Source: Pithys albifrons albifrons (lineage: Eukaryota > Chordata > Aves > Passeriformes > Thamnophilidae). Taken from it: a stretch of 64,000 nt of DNA. The stretch spans positions 12,359,001 to 12,423,000 of the forward strand of contig NC_092471.1 in NCBI RefSeq assembly GCF_047495875.1, read 5' to 3'. Positions 46,626-60,222 of this stretch are shown here, in pieces. The position numbers and the translations under genes are program-made. The stretch's first letter is position 1. Each line of letters starts with the position of its first letter. The notes beneath the pieces are model-generated. The model had not been told where the DNA came from. It worked only from the letters and a program-made list of their open reading frames with translations, and made no database searches.

Positions 46626-49600
46626 ACAGCGGGGGAATAAAGGCAGAGGTGCCCTGACCAAAGGGCAGAGTCTCACACATGCAGGGCAGACAGACATGTT
46701 GACACTCACCACAAACCCCAGGCTGTCATGGGCACAGTCTGGTAAACAGAATGGAAACTCTCAGGGCTCCATTAAGAATTAAAAGAACGTGGGCACACCT
46801 CAAAATACACTCTTATTAATATATTTGCCACCCTGAGGTGATGAGGGAGGCTACAATTAACATTTCAGCTTAAACAAGACAACTGCTACTAACAGCATTA
46901 ACAGAAATCTGTTAATAGGTTGTTGGGGTTTTTAGTAGGAATCCAAATATAGGCACTTGTGTTGTAGCCAATATCAACAGCATTTAATGTTATGTGAGAT
47001 GGAGAGATCTGCAGATACTTAACATGATCACCACATCCACTTTTGTAATTACATACACAGAATAAAATGACTATTGAATTATGGTATAATAAATTAAACT
47101 AAGCTAAGCTAAACTAAGCTCAGACTTGTTCACAAAAAAGTATTCTGCATATTTCTTTTTATTAAAAAAACGAATGCTACATTCTTTTCAAAACATGTAC
47201 ATGCTTATTCCTGACCAGCCTCATCACCATCAGCCTCAGCAGAAGAGACATCATTCCATTTCCCTAAGCTCCAGTTCTCCAAAACGAAGGGTTGTTAGTT
47301 TATGTTACAAATCTTGTTTAGTATTTTCATTCCAGCTAATTTAGTGCTCCAAACAAAGCACTTGAGCCTGTACTGCAAAGAGAATCCAGCCAAGGCACTG
47401 ACACAGTAAGGAAATGTCAGTGCATGCCCATGGTTAGACATAACACTACATACTGACATAAGGAGAACTCTCACTGCTCCTCACCTCCCAACAAAAAGCA
47501 CATGGCCAGGCACAGTGACCTGGATAAAAACAGAATTGTTTGACGACTGCAAACTATTTAACATAATGAGACAGTGCCACAGCCTTCCCTTGGGCTGAGT
47601 GGGAGCTTGGTCAGAAATTGTCCTACTGGTGAAAAACTACTGGGTAATAACCAAGAACTGGGTAATTCAGGAAGAGAGAAGAGGAAGGTTGTGTTTCTTT
47701 CATTATGGAATGTCAAGGTGATTTGAAATACTTTTGGAAGTGTTTATAAAAAACAGAAAACTTTATTAATTTGTACATATTTGTAATAATTTAAAACAAA
47801 ATCACATTTCTCTCCTGCCAAAAGTTGTAATTCTCAATAGACATGAGCTGGAAAAACTCAGTGAGTCCCAAAAAGACAACCTTGGCTTTTTCCTTTGGAA
47901 ACCTGTAAAACCTCACACACATAGCAGTACTTACAAGGGATCTGACAGGGATGGCTGAGGTTTCTTCAGTGTCAACAAGATCTATATTAAAACAGGAAAA
48001 AAAGGATGTGTTAGAGGTAGGGACTTTTCTTGCCTTGCAGAAAGGAGGAATCTTTAAAATTTCCAAACACAACCCATACAAAAGGAGAGCAATTGTATTA
48101 TTAGATAAGATTAAGCTTCCAAGCTACATAGTACAGACAGAGACCAGGCTACCCAAAAAGGAGTGGAGTTTTTATGGGACACCACCTCCCTCCCCTCCAC
48201 CCCTCAAGTTTAAACACATTGTGAATAAAGTTATGAACAGAAGCTTAATGTAATTTAATTAAATTAAGAGAAATACAGGTAAGAAAGAGACTTTCATATT
48301 CCATGTGGTCCATTCTTCTTTTTCAAGGCAGAAACAACAAGACCTTTCTCATTCTTGATAGATGAACATCAGCAGAAACATGAACTCAGGCCTGCCCACA
48401 GCACACACTCAAGAGACTCGTAAGGAACATGAAGTAGATTTTGGGTGTTGAGGCAAGAGGAGAGTTCCCAGAACAGAAGCTCTGGTTACACAGACAGCAA
48501 GGCCTCCCTTCTCCCTGACCAGGGCAATGAGAAAGGGCTGTGTGTGTGACTGCAGAGAGGCCTCCAAAGGCTGCTGCATCTTCATGATCATCCTCTTGGA
48601 CCTCTGGCTTTACCACACAGAAAGCTTTTACTGATATTTAATCCAGTTGTATTTTAGTAGCTTCCTCCATAAGTCTAAGATTTCAATCAATCAGTTCCTA
48701 CAGACTGAAACTTAGTTAAATGTCTCTTGCAAAATTCTCCTACAAACATCTTCTCTCGAAAGAGGAAATAAATTACGAGGTGCTAGAATGTTTTTAGTGT
48801 TACTGTATAAGATTTTGATCCATTACAGGATAACACCAAACTCATGCTAAATAAATATTTATCGTATTTTAAATACAATGCATAACAGTCTGACATACTC
48901 AACCTGCAGAAGTACCTCCAAACCAATTTTGCTTGGTTAGAAGCCAAACTTAGCTATTCAAATGACACCTTATGCCTTCAATCTCTTATTTAATTAGACT
49001 TCAGGAGAAAAGATGAGATGCAATGTGCATGTCAATGCACCATCAGGGACACCTTCAAGGCATGACAACTGCATATCACTAACATATAACAGTTATGCTC
49101 TCAGTAAACCCTCATTCTTTACAAATAAATTTAGTCCTTGTGAAAAATGTCACAGTATCAAAACAGAGCTGTTATTTAATACTAGAATATTTAGAATATG
49201 TAGTGTTTTCTACAAAGTTCATTATTTCTCTTAACTGTTGGCCATAACCAGCCTATTTAGGTGCTTATCCAGCTATTTTGGAAAGAGCAGAGCTTCCAGT
49301 TCTCGATGCAGGAGATGCACGTTCCCAGCAAGAGCCATCAGTGTGCATCAGGCATGGCTACAAGAAAAAAACAAACCAAACAAAAGGAGATGTAGTTTCT
49401 CTCCCAGCTAGCTGGATTTTCAGTATCTCCAAAGGATTTTCCTCAGGTGAAGAAGCTTCTGGCAATTTTGAAACGGTCCAGAGTTCCTTTAACATTTGCA
49501 ATGACGTGTTCAGTGTTCACACTGCAAAGCTCTCTCATGAGGTAAGATTTTCCTTACGGCTGTTACATGCTGGGTGTTTACAAAACTTGTGTAGTCCAGG

Positions 49601-52600
49601 CTGCCTCCTGACTGACTCTGTGTTATGGACTCCCACAGATGGAGGGGATGTTCTCTGAGTACAATCTTTGACATCCTCAGTGAGGAGCTCCAGATTCAGG
49701 TAACGTGTAACACTCTATTCCTGTCCTGTAGCCAGGGCCACAGAACACAGCACAGCACAGGCTCCAGGACACAAGAGACATTCCTCTTCCTAATTTAACT
49801 AAGAAACAACCGGTGGTGTTTTGTTTGGGTTTTTTTATTACAAAAAATAGCCTTTAAATAGTCACAAAAGCTTATGGGACTAAGTAAGAGCAAAAGTGTG
49901 CATAGGGAACAGGGTTTATGCCTCTGAGAGTGACTGTTCACAGAGGAAGAAATGCCCCAATCTCTGCATTTGACTCCTCAGACAGAGCAGACTCACCTAC
50001 CCAGCATTTGAACACACTACTAGAATTTTTAAGTGTAACTCAAAACCTAAAGAAGTACCTGTTGCTAAAAATTTTATGCTATGCAGTTTAATTTTAATAA
50101 GGCACCAAATTATTATCTTCACTAGGAAAGATTTTTGTTAGCCCAAGTCCAAAACACTGTAAAGTTTTAATACTGAAAGTGTATGAACAACGGTGTTTAC
50201 TGTCCTTCCTCTTGCCAGGGATTCAACTTACTGTGTAACAGTTTGATTAGAAGAAAACACACCTTCTTTTTCTGTCTATTTCCAACACTGTGTTAGAAGA
50301 GTCATCCAGTAACAAAGATGACCTTGGACAGGAAAAGGGCAGTGTTCCAGTTAGTGAAGATAACTGGAATCTGCAAAGCAGGTTGGTTTTAGTTTAAAAA
50401 CACCACCAGGGGAAGTCTGAGCTCCTGCAAGCTTCAAACGGAGACACAGTTCTGGCTGCAGCAGAAATACTCAGGGTTGGCTCCATTCAGGAAGTTCTGA
50501 AATCTTCCAAAACAACCCAGGAAGAATAACTTACAACTGTTTCTGGAAATTCTCTGGCATTCAGGCACATCTAAACATTTTGGAAATCCCAGTGAGCATT
50601 CAGAATTTGTAAGTGGAAAAGTGGTTTTACACAGTAAAAAAAAGTTTGAGTTGACCTGAATAAGTACATGAGTTATTAGTTGGTCAGTTTTGGGAAGGGA
50701 ATTTAACCAGTATCCAGTCATCCTGAACTTGTTCCAGTACTAGGACTGAAAGAGGTTGGGATTTCAAACAGAAATTACACTGAGAAATCCCACATTGCCA
50801 GGAAGATGCAGCACATTCTTGCACAGCACACAAATGAGTGCACACTGCCTGCAAGTTTTGATTTTCCAGATTTACACCTGGCACACTCAGGAATGACCCA
50901 ACATTTCTACAGCTCAGAAGACTCTGATGAAAAAGCAGTAAGAGAAGTATCTTTTGGCTACTTACAATTCAATTCAGGTTAGAAAGACTGAAAGGAAAAA
51001 AAGTAAAGGAAGTGATTCAGGTTTTACGTAATGTTGGTGGGTTTACGAAAACAAACTTCATCAGTATTAATGCAAGTTACTCATGGTAGAAAAAGGGTTC
51101 ATGAGGTCCAATTTTTCTTACTTTCTCACAGACAGATTTCTGCAAATTTTCCTCTTGACCATGTGGTACATCACTAAGGGCAGTGAAAACTCCAGAGACA
51201 CCCTACCCAAGTTTCAGAGGTACTAATGTGCTCTGGCAGCACAACAGCAGCTCAAAGCCTGAGAGTCTGAGAGCTCCCCATCTGCCTGCCCACTGTAAAC
51301 ACTGGCCCAAAAACAGGGAGAGGGGAAATCCATTTGTAGTGGATTCTGATGCAAGCTGATGCTCTCTGATTAAATATATACATTTTACTTGAAATAGCAA
51401 AACCACAAGGACACAAAAAGACAAGCAGCATGACCAAGGACAAATTTTAGAGGCCGTGTGGCCATGAAGTCTGCAGTAAAAGCTCTGTGAACAATCAAGT
51501 AAGAACTGATAATGTTCCCATCCGTACACACAGTGGACAGACAAGAGAGTTCTATGTTCAGCTGTTTTGCAGTGGAAAGGCTGTGACTGAACGTGGCTCT
51601 GACAATCCAACTAGTGAGATTTAAGTTATCATCATCTTCTAATTTCTGATTCTTTCTCTGGAGCTTTGCAAAAGATACAGTAGTGGCCTCTCCTAAGATT
51701 GCTGAATTATCCAGTGCAGAAGGTAAGATCAGTTTAAGACCTAAAAATACAAAGCCCTTTTGGCCACATCTCCCATCAGGGTTTCCCTGCCTGCAGCACC
51801 GTCCTTGAGAAACCTGATCCCGGCACAAATAATCTCCTGGTGCAGACAAGTTATACTAAAACCAGTTCCAGACATTACAAAGGCTTGTCCCTTTCTTCCC
51901 CCCCATGCAAAACACACCTCCACTGAGCACACACTAGGTGAGTTGAAACTTTTGGAAAACATTATCTTATTTTAGACGACTTCAGATAAACTTCAAAGAC
52001 TGTTATTGCCCCTGTTGTTCAGGACTCCATTACAACAGATCTCTGCACTCATCTATACTGCATCAGTTTGAAAGTACACAGTGCAGATAATTCCCCTCCT
52101 TATATTTAAGTATTACAAAGGAAACAGGTTAAATAAAAAAAAAAGTAATTAAAAAGAGTCCTGAGCATCCAGACTATTCTGTCTGGGTCTGCATTGTGGA
52201 CTGTTGGTGCAGTTTGTGCATATTATCCAACTACAAAACAGCATTTAAACATCTTTTTTATAACCAGATTATGTTTAAAATTTTCATTTTTAAGGGTGAT
52301 GCTAATTTGAAAATGTGATTGAAGATACCTATTACAGGGCAAGAAAAAGACAGTCCAGCATTTTTGTGGTCAAGCATTGACTTGAACCTGGGTTGCTTCC
52401 CAGGAGCTATTTTATTAACAGAAAAGTTAAGAGCTCAGTTTCCCCTGCATTTTCAAGGCACAATAAAGGTAAATAATTGACATACAGTGTTTTATGGTCT
52501 TCAAATAAATACAGTCTTCAGTATTCCCGTTTCTGCAATATTTCTGGATGTGTGAGGAGGGTATTGGAGATACAAGTTACATTCATACTTTCAAACTAAT

Positions 52601-53720
52601 GTTTTGCTTCTAATTGCCAAGTGCTTCCCTGGGCCTGCTGACATTCATTTTGATGTGCTTTCAGATCCTGTCAGCATTGGGAACATGTGCATTGGCAACA
52701 GATTGTTTAAGAATTAGGGTGCTCATCTCCCCTCTCTTATGCTTATGCAAATCATATCAACAACAGCCTTTGACAACGTAAGGAAATAAGGACATCAGGT
52801 GCTCTTTGTTTTGCAAATGAAGATGGAGGAAATAATCTCCCTGGGTAAATGTTTTTCAAACTATATCCAGAGACAATATATTTCTGTTTATGCCAGTGGG
52901 GTACAGCTGCCCCACTGATTCCTGGGTGCATTCAAGCTCAGCCTCTGATCAAGTCACAGCACAAGGGCTGGACAAATGCTGGTGCTATTTCTTCACTCAA
53001 CAAGCCAAAAGCCTCATTAATGACATTACCCTTGCTGCACAGATTAAATATTAACACTTATTTCCTGGCCCTGAATGTGGAGTGTTACCAATCACCTGTG
53101 CAGCACAACGTAGGAGGAATTCCATGTTCTCTTGTGGTGACGCATTAGAAAGATGTCAAATTAAAATGGCATTTCCAATATAAAACAAAATAGTAACATG
53201 AATCTGTTACTACGTAAGAACAACAGTCAGGAGAAAGTAAACACTGAACCACTCTTTTTTTCAATAGGATTTAGGAAACGGCTCAAAAACATGAACACAG
53301 AGCCAGTCACCAAGAGCCACTTCCTTTATTTATAAACCTCCTGAAATCTTGCAGCATCGCTCTGCATTAACCTTTCTGTGAAAGGAGCAATTCAAACAGT
53401 CAAATGTTAAAGTGCATGAGCTCGGGAGCTGTCTGGCAGGGGAGGGGGCAGTGTAATGGATCATCCTCACCCTCCTCAGTGCCCCACTGCGAGCCCCCAG
53501 CACGAGCACTGGCCCCTGTGCCGGCACTGGGCACAGCAGAGCAGCCTCTGCTCTCACTGCAGCCTCCCTGTCCTGTCCTGCTCTCTGAATGTCTCATCAA
53601 CATCGACTGTTGTGCAACTGAGCAGACTGAAGCTCTAAATACCATTCCCTGTTCCTTCAGAGAACCTGACTGGCTCTTCATCTTTCAGCTCTTGACAGGA
53701 AATTCTGCCCCCAATTTTAC
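46626..53720. other. Gene-free DNA, probably 5' intron or upstream of ACSL4
   Basis: AT-rich, with a short CTAAG-type repeat at about 47094-47120. Open frames at 49.3 kb (+) and 51.2-51.9 kb (-) of 126-154 codons have no recognised domain. Non-coding ACSL4 exons could be present but cannot be identified. Confidence 0.45.
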
Positions 53721-54170
53721 AGAATCATAGAATGGATTGGGTTGGAAAAGACCTCCAAGATCATCAAGACCAACCCTTGGTCCAGCTCCAGTCCCTTTAC
53801 CAGATCATGGCACTCAGTGCCACGGCCAATCTCAGTTTAAAAACCTCCACAGACGGGGAATCCACCCCCTCTCTGGGCAATCCATTCCAATGCCTGAGCA
53901 CTTTCTCTGGAAAGGTTTTTTTTTAATATCCAACTTAACTTTCCCCCGGCAGAGCTTGAGCCCATCGTGCCCCCTTGTCCTATTGCTGAGTGCCTGGGAG
54001 AAGAGACCAACCCCCACCTGGCCAGAACTTCCCTTCAGGTAGTTCTAGACAGTGCTGAGGTCACCTCTGAGCCTCCTCTTCTCCAGGCTAAACACCCCCA
54101 GCTCCCTCAGCCTCTCCCCACAGCACTTGTGCTCCAGTCCCTTCTCCAGCCTTGTTGCTCTTCTCTGGAC
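53721..54170 (-). mobile_element. CR1 LINE fragment, 3' end
   Basis: Minus-oriented. It starts with AGAATCATAGAATGGATTGG (complement of the CR1 3' terminus) and reads into the GCTCTTCTCTGGACC segment. The 3' end is intact and the 5' part is missing. Confidence 0.95.
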
Positions 54171-56614
54171 CATTATTGCTTTTCAGAAACTCCATCCTAT
54201 CTCACCCTTGGCATTAGGTTGCTTTGTTCTCAGACATGGGTCATAATTTTGGTAGTGAAATTAATTACACACTTAAAAAAGGAAGTGGGACAGTAAATGT
54301 TGTTCCTTGTGTACTGCATTAGCAGACTTGAGTATCAAAAAGTGTATTGGGGGCTGGGAGAGATTTTTCTAAGGTTTTTATGAGTTTTCCAAAATTCTTT
54401 GGGGACAGTCAACATGAGGAACACCAGACCTGGGAAATACACTTTCCCTTTTCTCTTAGGAGGTCACACTCAAATGAAAGTTCATCTGTTTTTTGATGAC
54501 TAAGCAAAAAAGGAAAAAAATTAAGCTCTCTTATTTGCAATTTGGAGATTCTCTCCGTGCAGATGTTCTGATTCACAGATGATTGGGTGTGCACTTAAAA
54601 AATACAAGTTTAAGGAAACTGTTCCCACACATGGTCATTTGAGATGGTGGCTCCTGAGATTTCAAGCATGAGTCAACTCTATTTTTCATTTCCATTGTGT
54701 AATAAACCACTTTGAGGGTCAGTAAACATCAGGAGCACGGGGAGCAAATCCTTTGCGCAATCACAGTATCCTCCAGAGCAAAAGTGATGAGTTTTGTATC
54801 TTTAAGGAACAGAATTTTACTACAGTCTTAATCCAAGACTTCAGCAGTCTGTTCCTTGGTTTGTGTTGAACTTACCCCATCCCTTCCCAGCTAAACATAC
54901 CCAGATTTTTTGATATCAATCCCCTCTGGATCCACACGTGGAACTCCCGGGTAGTAACTTATCTAAGACAGGAATTCATATTGCAACTTTTTGGTGACTT
55001 GACTTTTAACTTTCTGTGAGTGAACTTGCTTGCTGCTACTTTCACATGCTTTATGACAGACTGAGATATCTTTAGGGGAAGTTATTTGGCATTTTCAACC
55101 AGGAAAGACAATCTTACTACATCATAACAGTTCTTTGATTTTATCTGCACTTCAAAGAGGAAGTGCAGGGACCAAACAAATGTCACTGCATTTTCTCCTG
55201 TTAAGACAAAGTGAACATTCAAGTTTTTAGATTTAACAGCTCTAAACACTGTTTGATTCAACAGTAGTCTGGACATAAACATTCATACTAAGACAGCAGA
55301 TCAAGGTAGAAACCAGCACAATTCTTCAAGAAGTTTAACAAAAAATATGGAGAAAAAACTACCTCTGAGACAATTTTAACCAGCAAGGTTTTGAACTTTA
55401 CCACCCCCCAATGCACAGGAAGGCAAATTTACTGCACTTCTCAATTACAGACACAAGTGTTTGTTTAAGGTGTGCAGTTTCAGAGGCAGAAGCAGTTGAT
55501 GCTCTTATTCCAAAATGTCCAAGTAGCTTTTGCAAAGCAGCAGAGAACAAACCTGCAGAGATCACCCTCCTGCCCACACAATCACCATCACACCTGTGTC
55601 CGTGTCCTGCCCCTCAGCCAAACACACCAGCAGGGACAGCTGGGCACCAGCACAGCCCCAGAGCTCCCTGCAAGGCATGTGTTACAATCCTGATGGCCCA
55701 AAACAGACTGAAGGGGCTGGAAGGAATCACTTATATTTACATAACCAGATCACTTTCAGTATGATTAAAGCAGAGCAGCAACTGTAGAAGAAACTGTGCA
55801 GCACTAGACTAAACAGACAGTGAAGTGTTCCCAGACTTTAATTTTGAAGGGAGTTTGGAGAGGAAACATGCTGCTGACCATTCTTTCAACTTATTTTTAG
55901 GAACTTTTTGTTCTGAAAAAGGAACAGAAAAGTCCTTAGTATGACACTTTGTATCACAAGAATTTTTGGTTAATAATAAAAAAAAAATTAGTTTATTAAC
56001 AAATGCAGTGTTACTCAAAATGCTGTCAGAAAATGTTTCTAATTCAAACTTAAAAATGCATTCCACTTCAAATTGTCAGTATTTGGACTGAGCATTCCAG
56101 TGATGGGAGGAGGAAGTTCCCTGTTGGAAGGATTGAGTAAGGGTTATTAGAGTTCCCCCTCCCCAGTGATTGTCAATCTTACTGCTCACTGGCACACCCA
56201 AAAAACAAGCCACTTTGCCTTGAACAGAACTGCAATTCAAGTATTTCTAAGTAAGTAGATCAGTAAACTAGTGAAAAATCTAAAAAAGAATTAAATAGTG
56301 AAAATTCTAGGCACTATTAAGTTATGAATGTAACTAAACAGAACACTCAACCCAAACTTTTCCTGCTTGGTAGTAAGAGCTTTGTCAGATGCTGGTTGTC
56401 AGTGTCATTTGTACAACTGCACAACAGTCCTTGTCCCTGGCAAACCTGGCACAGGCTGTTGAGGTGCTGTGCTTCAGGTCATGGGATACCACTAGAAACT
56501 TGTTATGTTACCATTTACAATTTTCACCTAAATTCTATGTTCAGAGTGCCTTCAGGTGTTTGATATCACGTGCTGCCAAACACTGTGCCTGACAAAGAGC
56601 TTTAAAATGTATTT
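54171..56614. other. Gene-free DNA between CR1 copies
   Basis: No feature recognised. Confidence 0.5.
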
Positions 56615-57208
56615 ATAGAATCATAGAATTGGTTGAGTTGGAAAAGACCTCCGAGATCATCAAGTCCGACCCTTGGTCCAACTCCAGTCCCTTTACCAGA
56701 TCATGGCACTCAGTGCCACGGCCAACCTCAGTTGAAAAACATCCAGGGATGGGGAATCCACCCCCTCTCTGGGCAGCCCATTCCAATGCCTGAGCACTCT
56801 TCTCTGCAAAGAATTTTTTTCAGATCTCCAACTTCAATTTCCCCTGGCAGAGCTTGAGCCCATCGTGCCCCCTTGTCCTATTGCTGAGTGCCTGGGAGAA
56901 GAGACCAACCCCCACCTGGCTGGAACTTCCCTTCAGGTAGTTCTAGACAGTGATGAGGTCACCTCTGAGCCTCCTCTTCTCCAGGCTAAACACCCCCAGC
57001 TACCTCAGCCTCTCCCCACAGCACTTGTGCTCCAGTCCCTTCTCCAGCCTCGTTGCTCTTCTCTGGCCCCGCTCCAGGCCCTCAATCTCTTTCCTGAACT
57101 GAGGGGCCCAGAACTGAACACAACACTCAAGGTGTGGCCTCCCCAAGGCAGAGTACAGGGGAAGGGTCACTGCCCTGGGCCTGCTGGCCACGCTATTTTT
57201 GATACAGG
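56615..57208 (-). mobile_element. CR1 LINE fragment, ~590 bp
   Basis: Minus-oriented with an intact 3' terminus (ATAGAATCATAGAATTGG). It extends to GGCCTGCTGGCCACGC near 57190, so it carries the end of ORF2. Remnants of the reverse-transcriptase C-terminal coding are readable on the minus strand (for example [20 protein letters not shown]), without an intact frame. Confidence 0.95.
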
Positions 57209-59589
57209 AGCTGCTTTTAACAGCCTCAAGCTTAAAGCTTTGCCAACCCAGTATCCAAAGCTTACCTTTCTGAAGGATCAATCTACGTAGAGCTATCCAA
57301 GTTACAAAAATATAAAAATATTTCTTGTTGTCAAGTAAATAAAGAGGTAATGTTATAAACTAAGAGGTAATATTAACAAATTTATTAAACCATTTGTTCT
57401 GCCTGAGGAACACCAATGAATTACCTTAGACACAGAAACTTTATCCCTGTGGCCTTGCAGGGAACAGAACACCCCCCCTTTACCGTTGCCAGTGTTTGGG
57501 CACAGACCAGGAATCAGAAAGGCAGAACAGCTGCTGTGGCAACATGATCTGGACAGAGGCTTATGCTTATTTCTGACCATTCTGTGTATATGATTATTAT
57601 TCATTAAACCACCTTAGGGTATTCAAATGACCTACACTCAGCTCAAGATTGGGACAAGCTTTGAGCTTCAGTTGTCAGACAGAACCTCCCAGGCTCTTCA
57701 TCACACTCTTCCTCAGCCAAGCCCCTGGAGCCACAAGGCTCCCTGCACAGGTGATGTGAAGGACATTCAGGAATAACAGACCACCCAGATGGAGAACTGA
57801 CAATCTCACAATGGCAAGAAGCAGAACTCACACAACCAGGATGCTCTCCATAGTTCTCTAAGGCATAACCTTGCTCTGATCCCTGCTCCAGCTCCCACAT
57901 TCTCAGCCTGCCTTTTGTTCAAGCACAACAAACTTAGTTTGACTTTCCAGTTGTTCCTCTTCCCTGTGGCCATACATTTCATAACGAAAGCACTTTTGAC
58001 CAAGTTGTTCAAATAGAGGAGCTCATAAAAACACAAAAAGTATCTCCATGCTTATGAAATAAACAGATAATCCATTTTCATAATGAAAATTAAACACATC
58101 TATCAAACAAAGGCACAAAACCAAGGCTATCAAGCTCAGTATTAAATTACCCTGTGCAAATACACAGTATGAATCAGCAGCACATAGAGCTGTCTTCATG
58201 GAAAGTAATGTGCAAGATGACAAAGTAATGAGCTATTATGGGCACACACAAAGTACTCCATCCTTCCTACTGCTACATCTGGTGCAAAAAGACAACACAC
58301 ACCAGAAACCAGGATCTCTTCTTTCTTTTTCGTTTTTCCTCACTTTGATGATGCTTGTTATTACCACCATCTGCAGAATTACTGGCTCAACTCTTCTTCA
58401 TAACATTCAAAGCTACAGAAAATATGTTGTAAAACTACACTTTATATAGTATTGCAATTCTTCTGGTCTATGGGTTTTCACTGGGCAAGAAGACCAAACA
58501 AGAAGTGCCATACTAGGAACAGAGAAAAGAGGCTGGAGAGGTCAGTGCTCAGTTGAAGCAGTTTTTAAGATACAACACAACTTCAGCAAATTAATTTGTT
58601 GAATTGACACAAACGAGACTCCAAAGCAGAAGGAGCCTCTGCTGGTTCTCTGTCTGAGCCTTCATTTAGGGTCATGGCAGCTGCCTCTGTCCAGACCTGG
58701 CCTGTGCTGATGACACGTGGGCTGCACTTTGGCTGTTCCCTTGGCCTCGCAGCCTCCATGGATTTGTTGCTGCCTCAGCCTTTGCAAGCTCAGAGTGTCC
58801 ATGGAAGTGTAATAGGGAAACAAGCCTCCAGAGGCCATAGCATGGTAACTGACCTACTTTTATCTTTAGTGAAAGCAAAAAACCCAAACAAAAAACCACT
58901 CCCAAACCAAACAAACAAAAAATAAAAAGAACAACAAACCAACCAAGCAACCCAAACCCCTCCAAAAAACACCCAAACAAAACCCACCACCCAATACCCC
59001 ATTGCCAACCACTTATTAAAATTTTACTGCAGATTAATTTTATACATTCCAAAACACTTCAAAAGGCATATTTATTATTGGTGAAAGTCAGGAGTTAGTA
59101 ATCTTTCTGATCCCAAGTGTGGCACAGCAGACAGCAGCTGGCTGCCAAGTTGTCAGCTTAAGCTGTGAAACGAATGCCCTCATTCATAAACTTTTGGGTA
59201 TTGCTGTGAGCCAACAGTCAGCATGCCATGATAAGCAGCTTCCAGCTCCTCATACTTAACCAGCACATTTGAAGTAGTGACATTCCATAGGCTGCTCAAC
59301 AACTCTGCTTCCAAGACAAAACTTTAATGAGAATGACTCACTGTGTATTCTACTTACCGTGTACTTCAGGTAAACTGAACTTAATATGATCTTTTCAAGA
59401 AGTACTGCATGGTAGGCTGCTGGTAAGGAAATAACAAAGCACCCAATGGATTGCCTGGCAAGGTGAAGGGTTTCCATAAATCTCACCAGTTACATCCATT
59501 TCCTTGCGCTTTTTTCCCCCCAGCATGATACTTTCATGTAATCTTACCCAGCTTCCTTCAGCCCTGTACACTCCACAGGACACTGATGT
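57209..59589. other. Spacer between the inverted CR1 pair
   Basis: Contains the A/C-rich tract at 58.87-59.0 kb; otherwise no feature is recognised. Confidence 0.5.
58865..59000. repeat. A/C-rich low-complexity tract
   Basis: About 135 bp are almost entirely A and C (AAACCCAAACAAAAAACC-like), giving a T/G-only opposite strand. The apparent Phe/Trp/Leu-rich minus-strand frames here are low-complexity artefacts. Confidence 0.85.
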
Positions 59590-60222
59590 CAGCACAGTGT
59601 GCCCAGGTGGCCAAGAAGGCCAATGGGATCCTGGCCTGGATCAAAAATTGTGTGGCCAGCAGGCCCAGGGCAGTGACCCTTCCCCTGTACTCTGCCTTGG
59701 GGAGGCCACACCTTGAGTGTTGTGTTCAGTTCTGGGCCCCTCAGTTCAGGAAAGAGATTGAGGGGCTAGAGCGAGTCCAGAGAAGAGCAACGAGGCTGGA
59801 GAAGGGACTGGAGCACAAGTGCTGTGGGGAGAGGCTGAGGGAGCTGGGGGTGTTTAGCCTGGGGAAGAGGAGGCTCAGAGGTGACCTCAGCACTGTCTAG
59901 AACTACCTGAAGGGAAGTTCTGGCCAGGTGGGGGTTGGTCTCTTCTCCCAGGCACTCAGCAATAGGACAAGGGGGCACGATGGGCTCAAGCTCTGCCAGG
60001 GGAAATTGAAGTTGGAGATCTGAAATAAATTCTTTGCAGAGAGTAATCAGACATTGGAATGGCCTGCCCAGAGAGGGGGTGGATTCACCATCCCTGGAGG
60101 TTTTTAAACTGAGATTGGCCGTGGCACTGAGTGCCATGATCTGGTAAAGGGACTGGAGTTGGACCAAGGGTTGGACTTGATGATCTGGGAGGTCTTTTCC
60201 AACCCAATCAATTCTATGATTC
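59590..60222 (+). mobile_element. CR1 LINE fragment, ~630 bp
   Basis: Sense-oriented. It begins near GTGCCCAGGTGGCCAAGAAG with an ORF2 C-terminal remnant ([20 protein letters not shown]) and continues to the 3' terminal ATTCTATGATTC. It forms an inverted pair with the copy at 56615-57208. Confidence 0.95.

Noticed and set aside
53737..54296. Recurrent protein-like frames (GWKRPPRSSSPTLGPTPVPL type) at 2.0, 14.0, 53.7, 56.6 and 60 kb
   Set aside because: They repeat because they are frames of the CR1 3' non-coding region, not a gene family.
58672..59052. Membrane-protein-like frame rich in Phe, Trp, Gly and Leu
   Set aside because: The hydrophobic stretch is the complement of an A/C-rich low-complexity tract.
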